Of a stretch of 64,000 nt of DNA, positions 22,253-31,072 are shown one piece after another. This stretch comes from Phanerochaete sordida (lineage: Eukaryota; Basidiomycota; Agaricomycetes; Polyporales; Phanerochaetaceae). Numbering within the stretch: position 1 is the stretch's first letter; each line of letters starts with the position of its first letter. The position numbers and the translations under genes were made by a program. The notes under the pieces were generated by a model. It saw nothing but the letters and a program-made list of their open reading frames with translations, did not search any database and was not told the origin of the DNA. The stretch is taken from positions 454,359-518,358 of the forward strand of contig BPQB01000018.1 of NCBI GenBank assembly GCA_019973155.2, in the 5' to 3' direction.

Positions 22253-22666
22253 CTAGGGCGGTCTGGCTTGCCAGCCGAGGACAGACGCGAGGCGGCTGCG
22301 GTCGAGCACGCTCTGGCTGAATATTCGATCCTGCGGAGCCTGGTCTTGCGCCGCTGTCATAACAGGGCCCGCCGATGGGCGATCGGGCATAGCGTTTGCG
22401 TCGTGAATATTCAGCGGTGTGGTCAGCACGGGGGCGAGTCGACGTCCGGTCAATCGCAGCCAGATGGGCAAATATCCTGGCGCCAGAGATGAGCCCGAGG
22501 CAACAAATGCAGTGTGTGTGAGGTAACGTACCTGATCAGAGACACGATTCTGGGGTGTCTCCGGTGACGATGGCCTTGACGGCGTCGCAGCAGCGAATAC
22601 GAGGGCGGCGGCGGCAGCAGCATTGGTCGCGCACATCGTGCGTGGCGCGGCCAAGGTTGGCTCCAT
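22253..22666 (-). CDS. possible orphan ORF behind a TATA box
   Basis: A 137-residue open frame starting MEPTLAAPRTM, followed by an Ala-rich stretch (NAAAAAALVFAAA) that could be a weak signal or anchor segment. A consensus TATAAAAG lies at 22775-22782, about 110 bp upstream of the ATG, with a pyrimidine-rich leader between. A good donor (GTACGTTACC) follows codon 45, so the gene may be spliced and the C-terminal part may be wrong. No domain is recognised. It lies inside the island. It could be a real lineage-specific gene or chance. Confidence 0.3.
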   Translation of the reverse strand: MEPTLAAPRTMCATNAAAAAALVFAAATPSRPSSPETPQNRVSDQVRYLTHTAFVASGSSLAPGYLPIWLRLTGRRLAPVLTTPLNIHDANAMPDRPSAGPVMTAAQDQAPQDRIFSQSVLDRSRLASVLGWQARPP

Positions 22667-22774
22667 GGCAGAGTGCTGGTGAACGACGACGCAGGGAAGT
22701 GTACAGTGGAGCGGGTGAGAAGGCGGACGAGAAGGCGGGGTGAGAGGTCGACGCAGAGTCCTGCCAGTGGGCAC

Positions 22775-22782
22775 CTTTTATA
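22775..22782 (-). promoter_or_regulatory. TATA box for the 22,666 ORF
   Basis: TATAAAAG on the minus strand, in a good position to serve the ATG at 22666. Function inferred from sequence only. Confidence 0.4.
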
Positions 22783-24196
22783 CTGCCCTCTCGCGCTTCC
22801 TCGGATCCTCGCGCGCTCGGCGAGCGCGGCGCAGGTGACAGCCGTGCCGTCCGCTGTCGCTCCACTTTGCGCGAAGTCTTCTCGAAAATGTCTTGCGCGG
22901 ACGTCTGAGTCGCTTCCGTGCATGTGCTACGCTGCGCGGAAGCGACGGACCAAGGCTGCGAACGCAAGCGTCAGCGCACGTCTCCCGAGATCAATTGTGG
23001 TTTGACACACCTGCCAATTAAACTTGCACACACGCAGTCGGGTGCCGCCAGCGCCCTGTGGTGGACACGTAAAGGGTTCGCGAATCGCGATGTCGCGAAG
23101 CGGTCGTCGTAGCATTTTCTCTGTCCTTGAAGCAGGCTCATCGACGTGCTTGCAGAGCCGCGTGACAAATGGTGTCAACTCCGGGGACGAGATTTGTCCG
23201 CAAATCGGCTCAGAGATCCACCCCTGGCATGGCGGGGACGTCGGAACTCAGTATACCCACGAGCTCGACAGCGACCAATCTGTCGCTTGTGTGGCGCACG
23301 CCATCGCTGCGCGATCTTCGCTGCTGCTGTCGCCGCTGTCGCGCAGAGTCGAACTGGCTCGACGCGTCCAGCCGCGCAGATAGCGGTGTCAAAAGACTGC
23401 GTGGTGGCGGTCAAAAAATATCGTGGCTGAACGCGAGAGAGCGTACCTTCAGCTCGCAGCCCAGCCTGCGCACCGCAAAATCGCGGCGACTGCAAATCTG
23501 AGGCGGTCGATCCTTCACAGCTGCTTGACACTGTTCGGGAGCGAAAGGTGGCGGATGCCAGCAGGCGCGTCGCAAAACCGACACATCGGAGCCCTCGAAT
23601 CGTCGCCTGAAAAGTTGTTCGTGAGGCAAATCTTGTTGCGATAGAGCGGTCGCTCACGTGCACGCTACGCCCGCAAGCACGCGCCCTGCCTCGCGTTCTG
23701 GACAAGAGAAATTCTGGTGTCAGGCGAAAGTTGCCTGGATAAGCGGACGATGTTCTCACGTACATAGTCCGCCCACGGCAACCCTGCCATGTCCACGCGG
23801 ATGATCAGCGCGCGTGAGTGGGAAAATTAAATCCTTTGCAGAATGACCATCTCAGCCTTCTCTGCCCTCACGCGGGCGCGAACAGCGGCGCAACACCAGT
23901 CGGGGCCACGCCCGATGTCGCCCTGGCTGAGAAAACGTAGCTCACTTACCTGTCCCCGTAGCTGAGCGTCGCACTCTGCCGGCTGTAGCCATTTAGAGTA
24001 CGACTTGGCCGGCGCATTGGCTGTCGGCGGCTCTGTAGGTGGTCGAACGAGTCGGAGCCTGGGAGCCGCTCACACGAACGTCGCCGCACATCCTCTAAGA
24101 TGTTCGAACGCGTGGATTCCTGCACGAGGAATGTGGGAGCCTGCACAACAAATGTAAGCCGACGCACCAGAATCGGCGGATCGTTCAGGTACGTAC
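22783..24196. other. island sequence without a supported gene
   Basis: GC-rich, no coherent coding frame with family similarity. A 196-codon minus frame (23175-23765) is Arg-rich and looks like GC-driven chance. The sequence GTCAAAAAAT-TCG near 23410 has a counterpart near 27248, suggesting old dispersed repeats. Confidence 0.4.
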
Positions 24197-24964
24197 CACT
24201 GCGGGCAGGCCAGAATTTCCTAGCGCCGGAAATCTTCCCAACCTGGCACCGGAATGGTGACATTTTTGGGCTGTATCCGGTGAGATTTCCATAGTGCAGA
24301 AAGTATACCTTCCGGGCCCATTTCGAAGCAATTTCTTGAGCAAGGAAATCTTTCCTACCCCGGAGCCATGAAATGAACTTGAAATGAGCCCGAAATGGCG
24401 CTGAAAGGTAAGATTTCCGAGCACCCGAAATCATAATCAACATGCTTCATTTCCGTGCCATATCACCCTATCGGAAAGGTAGAGTATCGGCCGCATTGAA
24501 ATGATAACTGTCGCCACTCGCAAAATCCTCCCAAAACCGCCTTGAAAGGTATCATTTTGTGCGAAAATGAAACATTTCGCGGCGCTAGAGAGGCATCGTT
24601 TCCGCATTCGAGGAAATCTGATGGAAATTGTGCCAGAATGTAACGTTTCCGGGGCATTTCAAGTGCCAGGAAAGCTGACTCATCATTTCAGGCGTGTTTC
24701 TGTACACCACAAAGGAGCGAGAAACAATGAATTTCGGTGCCATTTCCTGAACACTGCAACACTTCATTTCAGGACCATTTTTGAACGATTTCCTGACTTT
24801 GGAAATGATGACACTCCATTCAGAGGAAGTCTGCACGAAAGCTGCGAGAAAAGTGAAGTTTCATCAGCACGGAAATGTCACCGGATACAGCACGAAAATG
24901 TCACCATTCCGGTGCCAGGCCGGGAAGATTTCCGGTGCTAGGAAATTCTGGCCTGCCTGCAGTG
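24197..24964. mobile_element. 768-bp inverted-repeat (MITE/fold-back-like) element
   Basis: The two ends are inverted copies of each other: 24197-24290 and 24871-24964, 94 bp each and mostly identical. Both start CACTGC, followed by GGCAGGCCAGAATTTCCTAG, and include CTGGCACCGGAATGGTGACA. A shared TACGT lies just outside both ends and is a candidate target-site duplication, though two bases separate it from the left CACTGC. The interior is dense in ATTTC/GAAAT words and has no long coding frame, so the element looks non-autonomous. Length and structure fit a MITE-like or fold-back DNA transposon. The family cannot be named from sequence alone. Confidence 0.8.
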
Positions 24965-26809
24965 TACGTTTGACACCGAATTAGCCGTGCGGCCCATCGA
25001 GCGTGAGATCGTGTTGTGGCCAGATCTCCGCTCGGGAGAGGGCGGCTGGGCTAGAAACCGCCGCTGCTCGCATAAGGACAGCGAGCGATGCAACGCATCC
25101 CCAGGTCATAGCGGCACACGACCGCTGGCATGGCGCCGAGCGTTCGCAAGTCACGGCGCTGGAGCGGCTGCGAATCAGCTCGCGAAGCCTCGAGGCCATC
25201 GGGGCAAAGTTCTCACCTGGATACGGGGGCTCACGGGTCTTCCTCCGATGTGTGCTAGGTATCAAACCGTTGGCGACGTCATGAACGCCGCGGCATGACG
25301 GCGCGCGGATCCCACTCCCATGCGGGACGTGCCAGTGCGACCAATTGTGTTGTACAAGCCACGGATCGGGCGTGCGTTTGTGCTGAAAGCGGATTGATAC
25401 AGCGTTGGTCGAGGAGCCCCCAGTCGAGTGGATCCGAAACCAACGCTGATCACACACGCAGGTGGCAGATATTCGCCAAATCATGCACGGGAGCGCTAGC
25501 GGGCTGCGGCGCGCCAGCGAATTGCGCTGGGCGGTTGATAACAACGTTCGTCAGCATCTCCTGCTTCGATTCCATCGTAACACTCACCTTTTTCGGCTGC
25601 AGCTCTACGCGCGCTGGTCAGATCATGGGGCGGGTATCGACCGAGCCTCAGCTCAAGGATAACTTTCGCCAGAGCGGCGCGTCCGGTGCAACCTACCGAT
25701 GCCAAATTTCAGCCCACGGCTGTGCGACGAAAACGGCAAAACGCACCTTGAAGTTGTGAATTACTTACGCGCACTCACAAGAGCGCGAGAGCACGGCGGA
25801 AACGCTCGGCGCGGCGGGCACGTATGCTGCTTGTCGTAAGGCAATCTAGCGGGCGCCGCCCCACCTGCAGCTCCGTCTCGTGGGATCATTCGCCTCCCTT
25901 GCCTCCGTATGTCTTGTCTCAGCCTATCGCATGGCTAATTGGCAGGCGGACAAACTTGGTGAATTTCGGGTCGTGGTGGTTCGTGCCTAAAATGCGGATC
26001 GGGCGTGCGCGTGATTTCTGATAGCCTCGCTTTCCCAAAATGGAGGGCCAGCTTCGTGGCGCAGGGGCGCTCGTACACGGCGTCGAGCGCGCTGTGTTCA
26101 ACGAACCGAGCACGGAGGCTGAGCGCTGAGCGCTGAGCGCTGAGCCCTTTGCGGTGACAGCGGCGTGGTCAGCGAACGCACCCCAGCGCAAACTAGCATC
26201 TGCTCACAATCCCCGAGGCCCCCTGCCACCTGCCACCGCCGCCGTCCGGCTCGAAAATCGGCTGCCACGACAGGCCTCCAGCCGCTCGGACGCTGAATCT
26301 GTACCTGACGTGCGTCAGGGATCCGCGTGATGACTCTGTGACGCTCACCAGCTGAGCAGCCGCCTGTCGGCCCTATCCCGAGATGGCGGCGGCAGGCAGA
26401 CAAAAGCGCCCTGAGCAGCCGCTGCTCTCGAATCGCGGCGCCGCAGACACTGCGACCTTGCGAGAGCTCGCAGTAGTGTGAGGCCGACTCAGCACATCCT
26501 ACGCAAAAGCGAGGCTGCTGTACACGAGCCCCAAAAAGAAGACGAACTTCTACTCGCTTCACAAGCGGCCCCGCTCTGCGATTGGGCTGCGATGTGGCGT
26601 CAGCTGTCTGGGACGTATTGCTGTGTGAACGGCATCGTGGTGCTCGTGTGAGCTTCTGCGGAGCTCGTGCGGATGTCGCAAACCTTCGTCCGTGCTCTCT
26701 AGCGCGGTACGTGACGTCTGAGCGTCCGAGCGAAATCCAGCCTCTTCTAGATCGGAGAAAAGCTTGGCGGGATTACTCACATTTTGCTACGCATCCGCAG
26801 ATGTTGTAA
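24965..26809. other. island sequence with weak ORFs only
   Basis: No gene I can name. A plus-strand frame at 25003-25284 (MRSCCGQISARERAAG...) reads as a plausible helical peptide with many Ala, Arg and Glu, but other frames here are also open and there is no splice support. The 14-mer GGATCGGGCGTGCG occurs at about 25363 and 25997. The minus frame 26098-26562 is Arg-rich and unrecognised. Confidence 0.35.
26118..26144. repeat. short tandem repeat of GCTGAGC(G)
   Basis: An 8-base unit GCTGAGCG repeated about three and a half times in the island. No function evident. Confidence 0.7.
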
Positions 26810-26989
26810 AATCGATTACCTGATGGTGCGTTGGGAAGACCATTAACATGGGGCGAGATGGCCTACTGGTGGCGAGGGCTGGCCAAGTATGAACTCGAGA
26901 ACATCAGGGACATACTCGCCAGCAGATATGAAACGGAGAGGATAGACGAAGCGTATTTTGCGCGAATGCAGCCTATGCAGGGCTTGTAA
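26810..26989 (+). pseudogene. possible exon or gene remnant
   Basis: An open stretch of 59 codons without its own ATG start, bounded upstream by a stop and a possible acceptor (CCGCAG at 26795-26800). Its composition is protein-like rather than GC-driven: 'RPLTWGEMAYWWRGLAKY', then 'ELENIRDILASRYETERIDE', then a stop. No family recognised. It may be the last exon of a dead or unseen gene. Confidence 0.25.
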
Positions 26990-27299
26990 GCGATGCGGGT
27001 GCAACGCGGCATCCAAAAATTCGCACGTTTGGAGCTTGCCGCACGTCAGAATCGTGACAGCGTGCGATGCACTAGATTAGAAGATGCATCAGTACGCATC
27101 GCAGCTGCGGACAATTTCCGTGCCCACGTCTACTGAAAGACCAGGCATCCGAACGCACTGGTATCTCGACGGATGGAGTAGAAAAGAGTGTACGACGCGG
27201 ATATGGCTGCGCTTCGCACGGCTGTCGTATTCTCCGCCCAGGCTGTAGGATGCTGTCAAAAAATCGCTGGTGGCACGCGAGTAGGATTCGTAGGTACGT

Positions 27300-28360
27300 A
27301 CTATCGCAGATAGCGGCAGAGCACCCCCGCACGGTCCCTGAGCGGTCGAACGTCATCCGCAACACTGGAACGGTGCGCTTCTCGTTCTCCATACGTCGCT
27401 TCTGTACGTAAGTAGGTACCCATCGGCTGCGCGCGGCGGAACGCATCCGGTGTGCAAATACCTCGATTGATGCAGTCTTGATATCCATGTGCAAGTAGCA
27501 TCAAAGATAATTATATTGGCGTCGAGACGAGACTTGGAGCTGGAGACGAGAGGCTTGGAGCTGGAGACGAGAGACTTGGAGGCGGAGACGTAGAATGACA
27601 GGTGCGGATATCTTGCGATGTTGAGGCGCGGCGAGTAGGTTTCGACACATGAAAACAGGCGGGTACAGACACGGCAGAACGCAGCTCGGAGACGAGACAC
27701 CTGTCAGATAGTGCGGAGCCAGGACGTGAGAGGCATACTATCAGAAGCTCACCGTGGCGTTTGGAAATCTGGGGTAACGGCAGCGGCGAAAATGTGGGTG
27801 TGGCGTCGGCTACCGCGCAGGCGAAATGTCGCAGATAGCAGCTCAGCACACCTGCACGTGTTCCTAGGTGCTTGAACGTCAGCCAAAAGACTAGAACGAT
27901 GTGCTTCACACCTTCAGCGCCTGAAATTTCTGCGCGTAATCGGGGCCTTGTAAATCTATCGGCTCCGTTCCTCGGAACGTGTTTTGCCCGTGCCTCGACC
28001 ACTGTAGTATCGCTAGCCACGTACTGATAGTCTTCAATATATTTATATTGGTGTAGAGAGGGTATGCGGAGATGGAGTCGAGAGACTTGGAGGCGGAGCT
28101 AGAGACGAGAGACTTGGAGGTGGAGCTGGAGGCGAAGTGCTATGGGTTAGGAGAGACCTGGAGACGAGAGACCTGGAAGCGGAGACGGAGGCGAGGCGCG
28201 ATGAGTTAGGGGATCTTGCGAGAAGAGATGGGCACGGGCACGACAGGACGCAATGTGACGAGACACCGGTCACATAGTGATGAGCCCGGATATGAGAGAC
28301 ATAATACCAGCAGCTTACCTTGATCTTTGAAAATTTAGGTAGCGGAAGCGGCGTCGGGTC
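27300..28360. repeat. two diverged tandem units with an internal minisatellite
   Basis: Unit A (about 27300-27800) and unit B (about 27825-28360) align end to end. Anchors are GCAGATAGC at 27306 and 27831, TTATATTGG at 27511 and 28043, and GACGAGACACC at 27691 and 28257. Identity looks roughly 65-75%. The distance between anchors grows from 525 to 566 bp because the internal minisatellite is longer in unit B. The minisatellite unit resembles GGAGACGAGAGACTTGGAG and lies near 27522-27592 and 28068-28195. Confidence 0.75.
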
Positions 28361-28719
28361 TGCAGGCGTGATTGTGCATGCCCGTCATTGGCATGCAGCG
28401 GTCTAGATTTTGCACAACCGAGTGTGTCGAGAACTTGCCCGCCCGGCGAGCGCACCCGGCAGAGGGGGCGAAAATAAACCGCGAAGCGACGCTCGAAATC
28501 CGCGTTGTGGTGCCGCCGCACCATAGCATCGCCGCCGACATTCGCCACATGAGTCCTTGCTACAAGGGCCGACGCGCGAAGGTCGCGATGTGGCCTGGGC
28601 CATCCATCCAGGGACGCAGGACCACACGTAATGCGATAGCTCGTACGTACAACCTGCGAGACGTTCGCACGGGTTGTCAGTCCTCGTGCTCGGCGGCGAC
28701 CAATGAGACGGCTGGTTGG

Positions 28720-30267
28720 AGAGTAGGCACGCCCTGTCGAACGCAGTCAGATAATTTCTTGCGCCACGTTTGGCGGATTCGCACGTACGCGTTTGCTCAG
28801 ATATTGTGCGTCGCTGCCGGCATTTTCGAAGGCGGCGCTGGGACAGTATCCGCGTTGGCGTCGACCTCATGCCATGTTCAAGCTCGAGCCTGCAATAGCA
28901 GCTGCACCGACGAAGTTAAATCAATCTCGGTAGTGCCACTTTCCAACCAGAACGACTCACCGCGTGAATTTCGCAAAGAAGTGACAGAACCGAACGGTTC
29001 ACGAACCGGATCTGCGCATGCTCGTCTGCAGCAGGCGTCGTTTCGTAGATCGTCCTTGCTGCTTTCGAGCGGCGGCGGAACGGGTCGACGCTTTGCTGGA
29101 TAATCTGTAATTTATCCTCACCTCGAGCCCTTCGTACGCGCGAGAGGATCACTCCTACACCGCAAACGCGTGAATAGCTGGGCGTAACTGCGAGCGTGAG
29201 CAGTAGTTCGTACACGCGCAGCGTCAATGGCGCGTGAATGCATACTTACATATGTCGTCGCGCAACCCTGGCCGCTCTGCGAACGCGTGCCGCTGCACAC
29301 TCGTTCCCCGCACAGACGGATGAACGGGGCGTCGCGTTTGTGTTTTCGTTGTAGGCCTGGTAAATCTGGTCAGTTTCGTGAGCAGATTTTGGACGGGCCA
29401 GATGTAACTCGCCGTCGTCCCCGTGCGCCGGCCGCTCGAGAGTCAAGTCGCCCGTGCACTGTCCGCGAGGGTATATTGCACAAGGGCACCAATAACTTCG
29501 ACGTTACAATTCCCAGGGCGCACCTCCCGTCCTGTCGAACGCAGTCAGGTATTTTCTTACGCCGCGCGTTTAGAGGACGTGGACGTACGCATTCACGCCG
29601 AGACTGCAGACTGCGCGCCGCGGTTGGCATCGTCGCAAACGGTGCAGGGACAGTATTCGCGTCAGTGGTGCCGACGCCGTGTCCTGCTCAAGATCGAGCC
29701 TGCGAAAGCGGCACAGAAGAAGTTGGTTAATCTCGGCTTCCAGTCTTCAGCCAGAATATGGCTCACCGTGCGGATTTTGCAGAGAACTGGTCGACGCACA
29801 AATCGAATTCACGTTCGCGTGAGCTAATCTGCGCCAGGCGTCGCTTCATGTCGCGTATCGCAGCTCGCTTTTTCCATCCCGGTATTTGTCCAGAATCTGT
29901 GGCCATGCGGAGATGCATTTCGTGCCAGAGCGGCTCGCGGCTGTAAAGCCAACATGCACGGCCTCAATTTCGCGCAGGCTCATGCTTAACTCGTTGCGCA
30001 GCCCTGACGCACGCCGCACGTCTCTTGCACAAACGGACGAATGGGACGGCGCGTTTTATATCTTCTTCGTAAAGCTGTCAAATCTGGCAAGTTTCGTGAG
30101 TAGATCCAGCACTCGATGCAACTCGCCGCCGCACGCCCAGGGCCAGACCAATCGGCTCGCGAGTCGAGCTGCGCGCACACGTCTGCGAGCCATAACATCC
30201 AGCCCATTTATTGCACAAGGATACCAGTTCCGGTATTACAATTCTCAGTCTGAGGGCGCACCTCCCG
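28720..30267. repeat. two diverged ~750-800 bp tandem units
   Basis: Unit C (about 28720-29527) and unit D (about 29528-30267). Anchors are CCTGTCGAACGCAGTCAG at 28733 and 29531, AGGCGTCG at 29033 and 29836, and GACGGATGAACGGGGCG near 29316 against GACGAATGGGACGGCG near 30034. Both units end in GGGCGCACCTCCCG before the next starts. They are diverged and carry no shared open frame, so they look like non-coding repeats. The array ends just before the TATA box of the orphan gene at 30348. Confidence 0.7.
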
Positions 30268-30298
30268 GATGCAGCTGGTCTGCACGTCAGGTGCTGCG

Positions 30299-30306
30299 TA
30301 TAAATA
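30299..30306 (+). promoter_or_regulatory. TATA box of the orphan gene
   Basis: TATAAATA, ending 41 bp before the ATG at 30348. That spacing implies a 5' leader of only about 10-20 nt. Functional role inferred. Confidence 0.55.
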
Positions 30307-30347
30307 CACGACGACCGCGGTCGATGCGTCCAACATCGCCCCGTGCC

Positions 30348-31072
30348 ATGGCCATCCAGCCGATGTCGATCGAGGAGCACCGCAAGCTCGAGGAGAAGCG
30401 CCTCGCCGACGTCGAGGACGCGCGCAAACTCGCGCCGAGGGGCCGCCGCGTCGCAGAAGGTGCGTTCATCGCCCGCCGCCGCCCCCGCCGTTATCGTCAC
30501 GCTGACCACTCGCGCAGAGTCAAAGGCGGACGCCTGCAAAACGGCCCTGCGCCACGAGATCGACGACCTCGCGCACGAGTCGCTCCGTGAGTCCCCCGCC
30601 CCTGCCCTCGCAGCTCGCGGCGACCGGGCTGACGCTTTCTCTTCGCGCAGGCGAGGCGTGCAAGGACGAGGCGGCCGAGATGGCGTGGACGACGACCGAC
30701 CACGACTCGCTGCGCGTGTCCTGCCTCTACGGCGTCGCGCTCCGTGGGTACCCCTTCGACCGGGTCCCGTTCGACTCACCGAGCCGCTTCGGCCGCAGGC
30801 GCGACCTCGAGCTGCTCGTCCAGGGCTGGGAGTCCGGCGCGATCTTCTTCGAGCGCATGACCCTCGCCGAGGTGTGCGCGCTCGCGAAGCGCGAGCACAC
30901 GCTCGTCGAGCAGCTCCCGCTCGTGCCGCTGCGCATCGACGTCGGGCGGCGGCGGATCCGCGGCCCAGACACGCGCTCGGCGTTCCTGGGTGCGAACAAG
31001 ACGGACGTGCTGTCGAACCGGCGCACGGACTGCGTGGAGGACAGGCCGCTGGCGAAGCGTCTGCGCGTGTAG
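30348..31072 (+). CDS. orphan protein with predicted nuclear tail
   Basis: Three exons join in one frame, with acceptors at CTCGCGCAG and TTCGCGCAG, to about 200 residues. The first ~75 residues are charged and helical (MSIEEHRKLEEKRLADVED, then ALRHEIDDLAHESLREACKD). The rest is ordered and mixed (SCLYGVALRGYPFDRVPFD, FFERMTLAEVCALAKREH). It ends in a basic cluster (RPLAKRLRV) like a nuclear localisation signal. I recognise no family. The correct frame through two short introns, a TATA box and balanced composition argue for a real gene. It is the only well-supported gene inside the island between the two NPR2 copies. Possible roles are not guessable from sequence. Confidence 0.6.

Noticed and set aside
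23175..23765. 196-codon minus frame in the island
   Set aside because: Arg/Ala-rich, no domain, no promoter or splice support.
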